Source of the DNA: Neobacillus pocheonensis
GTDB lineage: Bacteria > Bacillota > Bacilli > Bacillales > Cytobacillaceae
Direction of reading: 5' to 3'
Length of the DNA: 64,000 nt
Assembly: GCA_023702235.1 (NCBI GenBank)
Contig: JAMQCR010000001.1
Coordinates: 682,001 to 746,000, forward strand
A program made the translations under genes and the position numbers. This document shows, in pieces, positions 1-9,983 of the stretch. Position 1 is the first letter of the stretch. Each line of letters starts with the position of its first letter. A model generated the notes under the pieces. That model was not told the DNA's origin and did no database searches. It saw nothing but the letters and a program-made list of their open reading frames with translations.

Positions 1-381
1 CCGATTTCTATTCGAACATTTAAGCGGGTAGAAAGAGGAACATCGGGTGCAATCAGTTTATTAGGAAGTACCTCCGCTCTTTTGGGCTCGTTGGTGATTG
101 CGTTATTCAGTTCCTGGCTATTTCATTTGGATGGTACTAATAGTTTGATTGTGTTTCTTTTTGGTTTTATTGGTAATACCATTGATACATTGGTTGGTGC
201 ATTTTACCAACAAGCATATGTATGTACTCAATGTGGAATTGAAACAGAAAGAAAACTCCATTGTCAAATTCCGACAACTAGGATAAAAGGCTTTTCTTTT
301 GTTGATAACGATATGGTTAACTTTCTTTCTGGGTTCCTTGCAGCTCTTTTAGCAATGGTGGTTATTTTACAGAGTAATTAG
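1..381 (+). CDS. DUF92 family integral membrane protein, C-terminal part
   Basis: The reading frame is open from the first base, so the gene starts before the window. The visible 126 residues contain the DUF92 (TIGR00297) hallmarks: a TSGAISLLGSTSALLGS glycine/serine stretch, a GNTIDTLVGAFYQ segment, and two hydrophobic segments, the last one at the very C-terminus. The family is related to phytol/dolichol kinase-like (VTE6) membrane proteins; its role in Bacilli is not established. A short CxxC (VCTQCGIETE) lies in the middle. Family assignment is from recognisable motifs; function is not inferred further. Confidence 0.75.
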   Translation, partial: PISIRTFKRVERGTSGAISLLGSTSALLGSLVIALFSSWLFHLDGTNSLIVFLFGFIGNTIDTLVGAFYQQAYVCTQCGIETERKLHCQIPTTRIKGFSFVDNDMVNFLSGFLAALLAMVVILQSN

Positions 382-481
382 TTTATTTCTACTTTCATCA
401 TGTGAATCCAAAAAACGTCTGATTGTAACAAAATCGATATAAAGACAACGGTTTCAGTGCTATTTTTATAATGAAAAGTGT

Positions 482-499
482 TTGTGAAATAGTGTACAA
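482..499 (+). promoter_or_regulatory. Rex-like operator upstream of ldh
   Basis: TTGTGAAATAGTGTACAA is an imperfect match to the redox repressor Rex consensus (TTGTGAAnnnnTTCACAA). It sits about 80 bases upstream of the lactate dehydrogenase start, where Rex sites are known in Bacilli. Only the left half is close to consensus, so this is a candidate. Confidence 0.45.
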
Positions 500-532
500 T
501 CTAATTGTGAATTGAAAACACTATTCATATAG

Positions 533-1528
<996 letters not shown>

Positions 1529-1584
1529 TCGGTGAAAAATGGGATAATTATCATCCAATCAAAGCAGACTATGATATAGGAGGG

Positions 1585-1785
1585 ATGATGATGTCACGCA
1601 TATTAACATCCATATTAATGATTGGCTCAATTGGCTATTTTGCGTTTCGATTCCGATACCGGATTATCAATGTTTTGCTTGGAGCGGGTTGGATGCGTCG
1701 TCTTGCAGTTGGCTCAATTATGAGCATGCCAGGTGTAAAGAGAAAAATGATGCAGTCAGTATTTGGAGGACCATCTGAGTGGTGA
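1585..1785 (+). CDS. yqgO: Small membrane-associated protein, YqgO-like
   Basis: A 66-residue protein with one N-terminal hydrophobic segment (residues about 4-22) and a basic, Met-rich C-terminal half. It is located just upstream of the gluP rhomboid gene, the position of yqgO in B. subtilis. RBS AGGAGGG overlaps tightly with the start; ATG at 1588 is an alternative. The symbol rests on position and size rather than on sequence I can verify. Function unknown. Confidence 0.6.
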   Translation: MMMSRILTSILMIGSIGYFAFRFRYRIINVLLGAGWMRRLAVGSIMSMPGVKRKMMQSVFGGPSEW

Positions 1786-1806
1786 AAACCACAGATGGTT
1801 TTTTAT
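1770..1806 (+). terminator. Rho-independent terminator after yqgO
   Basis: Stem ACCATCTG ... CAGATGGT, with an inner TGG/CCA extension, is followed by TTTTTT. It overlaps the last codons of the small upstream gene. Confidence 0.75.
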
Positions 1807-1962
1807 TTGTCAATTTGTTTCTTCATAAAGAGAAAAATTCCATAAATCGTTTATTGAAGGGAACTTCCGGATTTCGTTTATAATACAGGAAAAAGGGTAA
1901 AAATGAGTAATCAAATTTAGAACGATGAAATAGCATTTTTCATAGAAAGCGGGAGGGGAAAA

Positions 1963-3502
1963 TTGAAGAAAAGAGAAGAATTCATTTTTTGGAGGTTGGC
2001 TATTTTTTCATTTCTGACCATGGTTATCGGATCATCCAATTATTTGAAAATCAAAAAGAATTATGGCTTGAAAAGCTGGAAAATAAGAAGGCTCCAATCG
2101 TAAGAGTATTGCTTCATAATATCGACTGGAGCAATTCAATGCAACGAGACATCGAGTTGACTGCGTCAAATGGGGAAAAAATTCGCAGACAAATTCGTCG
2201 TGGGAAATTAAATGTTGTGAATATATACATCAGTGAGTTTCCACCTGTGGATGAATATGAATATCGTCTTGAAAAGCCATTTCTTTTCCCGGAAGGAAAT
2301 AAAACGACTGTTAGTTCTTATTTAATTGCAAATGGTCTATACGAAAATGGTTTCCAAAGGCTTTCTAATCGGTTAGAGATGCAGGTATTCATTCCCGTTG
2401 AAAACGAACCAACAGAACAGGAAGTCGAATCAATAAAGAAAGAAGCTCTCGAGCATGCTAGGACAAAAGCAAGTGTGGAAAGGGCGATTTTTGCAAATGG
2501 GAAACCATTTTTTACGTATATTTTCATGATTATCCAAACCTCTGTATTCCTTTGGATGGAAATGCATGGAGGGAGCACCAATACCACGACATTAATTAAT
2601 TATGGTGCAAAATTTAACCCGTTAATTTTTCAAGGGGAATGGTGGCGGTTTATCACACCCATTTTTATCCACATTGGTTTTTTACATTTAGCTTCGAATA
2701 CATTGTCTTTGTTTTTTCTGGGAGTTGCAGTTGAAAAAATCTATGGCAATGTTCGCTTCCCATTTATTTATTTATTTGCTGGGGTTACAGGTTTTATTGC
2801 CAGTTTCATCTTTAGTTCAAGCATTTCCGCTGGAGCAAGTGGCGCAATATTTGGTTGCTTGGGAGCATTAGTTTATTTTGGTGTTATTTATCCGACCCTT
2901 TTTTTCGTACAATAGGGGTTAATTTGATTGTCATTCTCTTTATCAATCTAGTATTTGATTTCTCAGCTTCTGGTATTGATAATGCTGGTCATTTAGGAGG
3001 CATAGCCGGAGGATTTCTCGCAGCTGGGATTGTACACTTTCCAAAGAAGAAAAAGCCATTGCTACAATTGCTATTTTTAGTCTCATCTATTGCAATTGTA
3101 TGGGGTTCTTTAGCATATGGCTATAGCAGTACTGTCAGGGCACAAGATGAAAGTTCTAATTTAATGCTGGCGCAAGAGTATATTAACCAAAGTAATTATG
3201 ATCAGGCTTACAATGTTTTAAATAAATTTGTAAAGGTAGCAAACAAACCTTCAGAAAAAGTGTATTTTCTTTTATCCTTTGCTGAAATAAAAAAGGGCTT
3301 ATTTCCAGAGGCTAAAACGCATTTACAAAAGGCAATCCAACTGAACCCTAATTTTGATCAAGCCTACTTTAACATTGCTCTTATTTACCTTGATGAAAAT
3401 AACTTCAAACAGGCTAAAGTTAACGCTGTTAAAGCAGCCAAATTAAAACCGGATGAAAAGAAATATTCAGATTTAGTCAATGAAATTAATCAACATCTTT
3501 AA
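1963..3502 (+). CDS. gluP: Rhomboid family intramembrane serine protease with C-terminal TPR, two frameshifts
   Basis: Homologue of B. subtilis GluP/YqgP, a membrane protease of about 500 residues: cytoplasmic N-domain, six to seven membrane helices, C-terminal TPR. Catalytic Ser lies in GASGAIFG and catalytic His in NAGHLGG; the HIGFLHLASN helix is also present; two TPR-like repeats (YDQAYNVLNKF, FDQAYFNIALIYL) follow. Translation probably begins at TTG 1963 after GGGAGGGG. The frame breaks near 2000 (six T instead of seven) and near 2905 (one T missing in a T run); restoring one T at each gives a continuous protein matching the family. Both are probably sequencing errors. The tail overlaps the opposite-strand gene by 17 bases. 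Confidence 0.88.
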
Positions 3503-4364
3503 TTCTTTGGCGAAGTAGAATTGGTTCACCATTTGCTGTTTCTGTCAGAACCAATAAATGGGTTTTATTATTAGCTACTAAGATCAAGGGGATGGTACTG
3601 CCGATGGGACTTACAATCGTACCATCCGCTTTTTTTATTCCAAGGAAATAATTCTTATATAATCCTTCCCATAAATTACCGATAATCCGGGCAGTTTCGG
3701 TGCTTGTAAATCCAGGTAAACCAGTCTTTGCCTTTTCGTTAAAAAGATTTAAAGGAAATGCTTGATAATTATTTAATGGAATAGAAAAGTAGCGGGTCCC
3801 TTTGCTCCAACTGTACTGGAGTAGCATTCTTGTTTGCTCATCCAATCTTTGCTTCCATTCACTTTCCTCTTGAGTCATTGGGCTTCGAAAGGAATCTTTC
3901 TTGCTTGAGGCGGAATGGATAAGGTATAAATGATCCTCTGATAGTGCCTGCGAGCTGAAAATCTGATTTCCTTTTTCATGAAGCTCAGCATGGTGGAAGG
4001 TAATAGCTTCAAAAATGGCACTCTTATCATTAACGATTTGTTTTTCTTGTGTCAAACTAGTGGTGTTTTGTTTCCAATATCGAAGCTCTCCAACTAATCT
4101 CCCATTAGAAAACAATAATCCTGCGTCTTGCCTTAAATAGGCAATTTGATCAAGTGTGGAAGTTATTCTCCACAGCAAAGAATCATGTTCAGCCGGTTTT
4201 TGGTCTATTAACCTTAACGATGTATTTGTTATTTTATAAGTAACCTTTGGATCAATTGGAAAAAAAGTGATGCTTTCTTGAACTTTTGGATTTTTATGTT
4301 CATAAAAAAATGTCGTTGCGAAAATTAAAAGGAAAATACCAAGAAGAAGAGATATTTTTTTCAT
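3486..4364 (-). CDS. Hypothetical membrane-anchored or exported protein
   Basis: A 292-residue protein with a basic N-terminus and one hydrophobic segment (LLLGIFLLIFATTFF), fitting a signal anchor; the rest is predicted extracellular and mostly hydrophilic. The ATG at 4364 is chosen because AAGGAAGG sits nine bases upstream. It lies between gluP and yqgQ, converging on gluP. I do not recognise a family and see no catalytic signature. Upstream is a divergent ~230-base region with yqgQ. Confidence 0.7.
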   Translation of the reverse strand: MKKISLLLGIFLLIFATTFFYEHKNPKVQESITFFPIDPKVTYKITNTSLRLIDQKPAEHDSLLWRITSTLDQIAYLRQDAGLLFSNGRLVGELRYWKQNTTSLTQEKQIVNDKSAIFEAITFHHAELHEKGNQIFSSQALSEDHLYLIHSASSKKDSFRSPMTQEESEWKQRLDEQTRMLLQYSWSKGTRYFSIPLNNYQAFPLNLFNEKAKTGLPGFTSTETARIIGNLWEGLYKNYFLGIKKADGTIVSPIGSTIPLILVANNKTHLLVLTETANGEPILLRQRIKDVD

Positions 4365-4596
4365 TAAGCGCATCCTTCCTTGCTGCTAGAAATTTGCAAC
4401 TTGTTTGTCCTACTATCTTTATATGGGAATCCCTTATAAGAAATGCCACCTAGGTGGATTATATTGGGGAAATCGTTATGATTAAAAATCTGGTGGGATT
4501 AGACATATAAGATTTTCTTGAGGAGATTATGACCATGAGTTATACTTTTTCTATAATGTTATATGTTTCCTCCATACTTTTTTTAAGGGGATCGTT

Positions 4597-4812
4597 ATGA
4601 AAACGATTTATGAGATTCAACAATATTTAAAGAAATTTGGAACATTTATTTATATAGGAGATAGAGTAGCAGATTTAGAATTAATGGAATCAGAGATTAG
4701 GGAGCTGTATCAATCACAGCTTATTGAGCCAAGCGAATACCAAACTGCACAACTAATCCTAAGGCAAGAAATCCAACTTGAAAAAGAAAAAAGTCAAAGA
4801 AAAGATAGGTGA
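4597..4812 (+). CDS. yqgQ: YqgQ family protein (DUF910)
   Basis: Short 71-residue cytoplasmic protein, helical and charged, with the opening MKTIYEIQQYLKKFGTFIYI typical of YqgQ. Its structure is a three-helix bundle in the family; function is unknown. It ends six bases before the glucokinase ATG, so the two are cotranscribed, as in B. subtilis. The ATG follows AAGGGG. Confidence 0.85.
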   Translation: MKTIYEIQQYLKKFGTFIYIGDRVADLELMESEIRELYQSQLIEPSEYQTAQLILRQEIQLEKEKSQRKDR

Positions 4813-4817
4813 GAAAT

Positions 4818-5792
4818 ATGGCAGATCAATGGATTGTTGGCGTAGACCTAGGTGGGACAACTACTAAATTAGCGTTTATTAATATGGATGGAGAAATTAT
4901 TCATAAATGGGAAATATCAACGGATAATTCCAATGAAGGTCAAAATATCACGAAGAACATCGCAAACACAATCGATGAAAAATTGGAAGAACTATCTTTA
5001 ACGAAAGATAAATTAATTGGAATAGGTATGGGTGCTCCTGGTCCGGTTAATTACGAAACAGGTGTGATATTAAATGTAGTGAATTTAGGGTGGAAGGATA
5101 ACTATCCATTAATGCACAGTCTCGAAGAAGCGACATTGCTTCCAGCTGCGATTGAAAATGATGCTAATTGTGCAGCATTGGGTGAGATGTGGCAAGGTGC
5201 TGGAAATGGGGCCAAGGATCTCGTTTGTGTAACACTTGGAACAGGCGTAGGCGGCGGAGTTATTGCTAATGGAAACATTGTCCAAGGTATCAACGGTGCA
5301 GCCGGAGAAATCGGTCATATTACTTCCATCCCAAATGGAGGAGCGGCTTGTAATTGTGGCAAAACAGGCTGCCTTGAAACCGTTGCTTCTGCAACTGGAA
5401 TTGTCCGTTTAGCTATGCTGGAGCTTAAAAGAGGCGAATCAGTGGGGGAATTAGCAGAGAAGCTTGATGAAAATGGCAAAATTACTGCTAAGGATGTGTT
5501 TGATTCAGCACGCAATGCTGATGTTTTGGCTACCAAAGTATTGGATGATGTTTCTTTTCATTTAGGCTTCGCTTTAGCTAACATTGCCAACACGCTTAAT
5601 CCGGAAAAAATTGTTCTTGGCGGTGGAGTTTCAAAGGCAGGATCCATTTTATTAGACAATGTTAAAGAATACCTAGCTAAATTTGCCTTTACCTCCGTAA
5701 GGGAATCGACGAAACTAACTCTTGCCACTTTAGGAAATGATGCGGGTGTGCTTGGGGCAGCCTGGCTCATTAAAAATAAATTGAATTTATAG
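4818..5792 (+). CDS. glcK: ROK family glucokinase
   Basis: ATP-dependent phosphorylation of glucose to glucose 6-phosphate in the cytoplasm. The 324-residue ROK protein has the phosphate-1 motif VGVDLGGTTTK at the N-terminus, a catalytic ENDANCAALGE segment, and the zinc motif CNCGKTGCLE of the ROK family. The start is ATG 4818, with an AGGTGAG RBS, rather than GTG 4809. It is in tandem with yqgQ and has a terminator directly behind it. Confidence 0.95.
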   Translation: MADQWIVGVDLGGTTTKLAFINMDGEIIHKWEISTDNSNEGQNITKNIANTIDEKLEELSLTKDKLIGIGMGAPGPVNYETGVILNVVNLGWKDNYPLMHSLEEATLLPAAIENDANCAALGEMWQGAGNGAKDLVCVTLGTGVGGGVIANGNIVQGINGAAGEIGHITSIPNGGAACNCGKTGCLETVASATGIVRLAMLELKRGESVGELAEKLDENGKITAKDVFDSARNADVLATKVLDDVSFHLGFALANIANTLNPEKIVLGGGVSKAGSILLDNVKEYLAKFAFTSVRESTKLTLATLGNDAGVLGAAWLIKNKLNL

Positions 5793-5805
5793 AGAACTAT
5801 CAATA

Positions 5806-5834
5806 AGACCTGCTATTGGTGCAGGTTTTTTTCT
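5806..5834 (+). terminator. Rho-independent terminator after glcK
   Basis: Stem ACCTGC / GCAGGT with a short loop and a run of seven T. Confidence 0.8.
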
Positions 5835-5894
5835 TTACCAAATCATCTTTTTCCATTTACGTCATAAAATTTTTATGATGGGAGGCATGAGAAG

Positions 5895-7085
5895 ATGGAG
5901 GTTTTGGTACGTACCGGAGACTCGTTATCGTATTACAGCAGTTTATTCAAGATACCACTAAATCTCATACTTGATTCAAACCCAAATGCAAATCCAACCA
6001 ATTTAAAAATCTCAGAAAAAATAGCCATACCTGGCTATCAATTGATTTCATATACAATTAAGAAAAACGATACTTTTTCAAAAATTGCTGCGTCAAGAAA
6101 TTATTCTATCGACGCATTAATGCTACTAAATCAGCAAATTCAGCCCGATCACCTAACCCCGGGAGCAACAATCCTATTGCCGAAAAGATTACTCCATTCA
6201 ATTACTAACAACACATTTCCTTGGGATTATAAGAAGGTTTGCGAAATGATTAACGGACTAAAAAGGGCATATCCATTTATAGCCGTTTCAACAATTGGAT
6301 CCAGTGTTTTAGGCAACCCGATTCAGGAAATTCGTATTGGAAAGGGCAAGAAAAAGGTACATATGAATGCGTCATTCCATGCGAACGAATGGATTACAAC
6401 GATGGTATTGATGAATCTCTTAAATAAATATTTACTCTCCTTAACGAATGGAAACCTAATGAGAGGTCTGAATTGTATAACGCAATATGATCATATTGCG
6501 TTATCAATTGTACCAATGGTCAATCCTGATGGAGTGGATCTTGTATTAAATGGACCTCCTTTAAAACTAAGAGAGGAGGTTATGAAAATCAATAAGGGCA
6601 GCGATGATTTTGTTCATTGGAAAGCAAATATTAGGGGAGTAGATTTGAATAAACAATATCCAGCAAATTGGGGAATGGCTACTAAGAACAAGCTGTCTCT
6701 GTCACCAGCACCCAGAGACTATCCAGGGAGTGCTCCTTTGACGGAACCTGAAGCAATTGCCATGGCGGATTTGGCGAAAACTGCTTCATTTGATTGTATT
6801 TTGGCCTTTCATACCCAAGGTGAAGAGTTTTATTGGGGCTATGAGGGACACGAGCCTCCTGAATCTGGAACAATTGCAAAAGAGTTTGAACGTATGAGTG
6901 GTTACCAAGCTATTCGGTACGTTGAAAGCCATGCTGGATATAAAGATTGGTATATTCAAGAATTTAAGCGTCCAGGCTTTACTTTAGAGCTGGGGAAGGG
7001 AATCAATCCTTTACCACTTTCACAATTTCCGGAAATGCTCAAAAGGGTGGAAGGGATATTTATTTTGGCCTTGTCCTTATCATAG
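5895..7085 (+). CDS. yqgT: LysM-M14 gamma-D-glutamyl-L-diamino acid endopeptidase (YqgT-like)
   Basis: A 396-residue peptidoglycan peptidase. Two N-terminal LysM modules (about residues 3-48 and 50-97) bind cell wall; a zinc carboxypeptidase M14 domain follows. Zinc ligands are seen in FHANEW (HxNE) and in AFHTQGEEFYWGY; the catalytic Glu is in FTLELGKG. In sporulating Bacilli such enzymes (endopeptidase I, ENP1) cut gamma-D-Glu-meso-Dap bonds. There is no signal peptide, matching YqgT. RBS GGGAGG is before the ATG. Confidence 0.9.
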   Translation: MEVLVRTGDSLSYYSSLFKIPLNLILDSNPNANPTNLKISEKIAIPGYQLISYTIKKNDTFSKIAASRNYSIDALMLLNQQIQPDHLTPGATILLPKRLLHSITNNTFPWDYKKVCEMINGLKRAYPFIAVSTIGSSVLGNPIQEIRIGKGKKKVHMNASFHANEWITTMVLMNLLNKYLLSLTNGNLMRGLNCITQYDHIALSIVPMVNPDGVDLVLNGPPLKLREEVMKINKGSDDFVHWKANIRGVDLNKQYPANWGMATKNKLSLSPAPRDYPGSAPLTEPEAIAMADLAKTASFDCILAFHTQGEEFYWGYEGHEPPESGTIAKEFERMSGYQAIRYVESHAGYKDWYIQEFKRPGFTLELGKGINPLPLSQFPEMLKRVEGIFILALSLS

Positions 7086-7188
7086 GGTATGGCTTTTTTC
7101 CTATTTGTTATAGTAAACCTGAAATAATTGAAACATTTATTTATTAAAAACGTTCTAATATAAGAAGATTTTTAGGAGGAGGGCAGAA

Positions 7189-8343
7189 ATGGTTCACTCG
7201 GAAGAAGGAAAAGTACCAAAATTTCTTTTTATCCTATTGTTATTGATCGTTTTGACTTTCATTCTAGGTGCTTGCTCGAATCGAGCTCATTCAAAGCCAA
7301 TTTCTTCTGCAAAAAGTGAAATGAAAAAGGGTTCACTCACTCCCATTGGGCAAAGGTGGAAATTACCTATTTCCATACCAGAAGGTGAATTTTATAAAAT
7401 TAGCGGTTGGCTTTCCGAGAACCAAGTCCTTTATATTACTAATCATGAACAAAATTCCAATGTCTACAAGTATAATCTTTTATCTGGAAAAAGCGAATTA
7501 GTTTATAAAAGTGATCATCCTATTGTTACAGTGCAAATTAGTCCTTCAAAAAAATATATTTTGATTCAGTCATCTTCTTCTAAAGATGAGGGACTGGTTA
7601 CCATCATTGATATAAAGGGATCTAAGATATGGCAGCAATCAATAGCATCCTATGAGTTGGCATTTGAGTGGAATCCTTATAACGATACAGAAATCCTTGT
7701 CTCTGAGTTTAATGAAGATTGGACTTTTAAAATGTTAGTAGTAGACATTAAAGGTAGTCCAAAAGCATCAGAGGTTTCTTTACCACAGCCTTTTAATAAG
7801 TGGATTGACAAGGAAACACTCGCCTATATTAATTGGAACGACAATAGTCCATCCTTATTTGCCCCGCTTATAGTCAAGAAATTTGGTGATAATAAGGAAA
7901 AAACAATCTATCCTGCCGTATTTCAATTTTCAGCGTTTCGTAATTTGCTTATGACAATAACCGTTAATGAACAGGATAAATCAAAGGCAGTCTATTCCTT
8001 TTATGACAAAGAAAAAAAACTAATCTCCACTTTTACGATACCTCAATTAACAAAGTACTCAGATTGGTTGGTTCCTTTTTATGATTATAATGATGAATTG
8101 CAAGAATTTATTAATCTTCGCCCATTGAAAAGTACAGAAGTTGATTCTTATACGGAAGGCTTTCAGTTAGTTACTTATGATTTGAAGAAGGGAAGCAGCA
8201 AACGAATCCTTGAGGGGGTGGACAATGCTCCTCTAAATTTTTCTCCTTCTGGTGAAGCCTGTTTATATGGAAACAGCTTTGAAAAAATCATTGATTTACA
8301 ATCCAAAAAAATATACGAGGTTATAAAGAATGAGAAAAAATGA
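7189..8343 (+). CDS. yqgU: YqgU-like lipoprotein with beta-propeller-like repeats
   Basis: A 384-residue protein with a lipoprotein signal: hydrophobic FLFILLLLIVLTFI then lipobox LGAC (Cys about residue 29). The mature part has repeated beta-rich blocks (for example NVYKYNLLSGKSELVYKSD, TVQISPSKKYILIQSS), typical of a propeller fold. It occupies the yqgU position between yqgT and yqgV. RBS AGGAGGAGGG is before the ATG. Function unknown; probably anchored to the outer face of the membrane. Confidence 0.8.
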   Translation: MVHSEEGKVPKFLFILLLLIVLTFILGACSNRAHSKPISSAKSEMKKGSLTPIGQRWKLPISIPEGEFYKISGWLSENQVLYITNHEQNSNVYKYNLLSGKSELVYKSDHPIVTVQISPSKKYILIQSSSSKDEGLVTIIDIKGSKIWQQSIASYELAFEWNPYNDTEILVSEFNEDWTFKMLVVDIKGSPKASEVSLPQPFNKWIDKETLAYINWNDNSPSLFAPLIVKKFGDNKEKTIYPAVFQFSAFRNLLMTITVNEQDKSKAVYSFYDKEKKLISTFTIPQLTKYSDWLVPFYDYNDELQEFINLRPLKSTEVDSYTEGFQLVTYDLKKGSSKRILEGVDNAPLNFSPSGEACLYGNSFEKIIDLQSKKIYEVIKNEKK

Positions 8344-8362
8344 GTCATTCTTTTTTTCTTTT
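8327..8362 (+). terminator. Terminator after yqgU
   Basis: Inverted repeat AGAATGA / TCATTCT followed by TTTTTTTC, overlapping the last codons of yqgU. Confidence 0.65.
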
Positions 8363-8418
8363 ATAATGGCTATGATAAAATCTTAATGAATTGAAAATTT
8401 TAAGAAGAAGGTGGAAAA

Positions 8419-8736
8419 ATGGCCATTGTTGATGTTGCGGTCATCCCGTTAGCTACCGAAACACCTAGTGTTAGCAGGTATGTTGCAAGTGTTCATAAGG
8501 TTTTACAAAAATATGAAGCAGAAGGAAAAATTCATTTTCAACTAACGCCAATGAATACCATCATCGAAGGGGATTTGCCCGTTTTATTTGAAATCATTCA
8601 AGCGATGCATGAGGTACCGTTTTCTGAGGGAATCCAGCGGGTCGCGACAACGATTCGAATCGATGACCGCAGGGATGTTAAGAGAAGTATGGAGTACAAA
8701 GTGGAGAGGGTACAGAGCTTGTTACATGAAAGCTAA
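8419..8736 (+). CDS. yqgV: MTH1187 family thiamine-binding protein (YqgV, DUF77)
   Basis: A 105-residue protein of the MTH1187/YkoF-like fold. Characteristic features are the N-terminal VAVIPLATETPSVSRYVA, the FQLTPMNTIIEGDLPVLFEII centre and a DDRRD segment near the end. Members bind thiamine or its precursors; the cellular role is not settled. The ATG is preceded by AAGAAGGTGG. It converges with the next gene across a shared terminator. Confidence 0.9.
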   Translation: MAIVDVAVIPLATETPSVSRYVASVHKVLQKYEAEGKIHFQLTPMNTIIEGDLPVLFEIIQAMHEVPFSEGIQRVATTIRIDDRRDVKRSMEYKVERVQSLLHES

Positions 8737-8746
8737 CCGCTTAAAA

Positions 8747-8776
8747 AAAAGACTACCCGAGGGGTAGTCTTTTTAT
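8747..8776. terminator. Bidirectional terminator
   Basis: Stem AAGACTACCC ga GGGGTAGTCTT flanked by A and T runs; it serves yqgV on the plus strand and the small membrane protein on the minus strand. Confidence 0.85.
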
Positions 8777-8780
8777 TAAT

Positions 8781-8957
8781 CTAATGTGTTCCTGTAGGAA
8801 TTCCATGATATAAAACGGTCATTACAGTAAACCAACCTAGTACGAAGAAGGAAGCAGCTCCCCAAAATGCACCTAAAAAATTTTTATTTTTTAGTTCTTT
8901 AAACGCTCCATATGCTGCAAGCAAAGCGATTAAAGGAAAAATAATAACTAATCCCAT
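8781..8957 (-). CDS. yqgW: DUF2759 family small membrane protein (YqgW-like)
   Basis: A 58-residue protein with two hydrophobic helices, the second within FVLGWFTVMTVLYHG, matching the DUF2759 family found at this place in Bacilli. The ATG at 8957 is chosen because AAAGGGGG lies eight bases upstream; a longer frame without a good RBS exists. Function unknown. Confidence 0.75.
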   Translation of the reverse strand: MGLVIIFPLIALLAAYGAFKELKNKNFLGAFWGAASFFVLGWFTVMTVLYHGIPTGTH

Positions 8958-9174
8958 TAATAAAGCCCCCTTTATTAGATAATAAGTAGGCAATTTGCCC
9001 ACAATTTAAAGAAAGTTATGTAGGAATATTATATACATTCGTCTCTTATTTTATATTTTTTTTAATTGTTTGTCGAGGGCAAATAATTGACTTTAGCTTT
9101 TAAAGGTTCTTTTTGTCTATAGGTTATATAGTGTAAAATAAAACTAATGCAGTAATCTATTGGAGGTACAAGAA

Positions 9175-9810
9175 ATGAAATGGTCTCAAATCCCTTTAGG
9201 AGTTCTTCAAACAAATTGTTACATAATAGAAAACACGGATCAAACCTGTTTAATTATCGACCCTGGCAGTGAAGGGAAAAAGCTAATCAAATGGTTAACG
9301 AAGAGAGAGTTAAATCCAGTTGCCATTTTTTTAACTCATGCCCATTTTGACCATATTGGAGCAGTTGATGAAGTAAGAGAAAAGTATAAAATACCTGTTT
9401 TCATTCATGAAGAGGAAGAAGCGTGGCTGGGAGATCCTAAATTAAATGGATCGAAATTTTTTACAATGCCAAATAGTATTCAAGCGAAGCCCGCAGATCA
9501 TATTTTGAAAAAAGAAGAAGCGATAGAAATAGGTAATTTTAAGTTTTTTGTCTATGAAACTCCAGGCCATTCTCCTGGAAGTGTTTCATATTACTTTGAA
9601 AAGGATGGGTTTGTAGTATCTGGTGATGCTTTATTTAAAAGCAGTATTGGACGTACCGATCTTCCTGGTGGGAACCAATCAAAATTGTTAAAGAGTATAC
9701 ATGAAAAGCTTTTATTTTTACCAGAAGAAACGGTTGTGTTATCGGGACATGGTCCAATTACCACCATTGGTGAAGAAATGGACAGCAATCCATTTTTGAA
9801 TGGATTTTAA
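9175..9810 (+). CDS. yqgX: MBL-fold metallo-hydrolase (YqgX, glyoxalase II-like)
   Basis: A 211-residue metallo-beta-lactamase fold hydrolase. The binuclear zinc motif THAHFDH is at about residues 57-63, with further ligands in ETPGHSPGS, SGDALF and LSGHGP. YqgX-type proteins act as hydroxyacylglutathione or bacillithiol-linked thioester hydrolases; the exact substrate is inferred from relatives. ATG 9175 follows TGGAGG. Confidence 0.9.
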   Translation: MKWSQIPLGVLQTNCYIIENTDQTCLIIDPGSEGKKLIKWLTKRELNPVAIFLTHAHFDHIGAVDEVREKYKIPVFIHEEEEAWLGDPKLNGSKFFTMPNSIQAKPADHILKKEEAIEIGNFKFFVYETPGHSPGSVSYYFEKDGFVVSGDALFKSSIGRTDLPGGNQSKLLKSIHEKLLFLPEETVVLSGHGPITTIGEEMDSNPFLNGF

Positions 9811-9841
9811 AAACAAAAGGTGCTTGAGCTAAGCGACAATA

Positions 9842-9875
9842 GAAAAAACCTTCTCCATTAGAGAAGGTTTTTTCT
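9842..9875 (+). terminator. Terminator after yqgX
   Basis: Stem AAAAAACCTTCTC / GAGAAGGTTTTTT with loop CATTA. Confidence 0.85.
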
Positions 9876-9983
9876 GAGGGATATTCTATTCATATATTGG
9901 GAGGGGATATTGTTAAGCTACTAACCTTACAATATAATAAAGATTACACTATGTCAATAGAGTTAAATAGAAAAGGAGCCAAT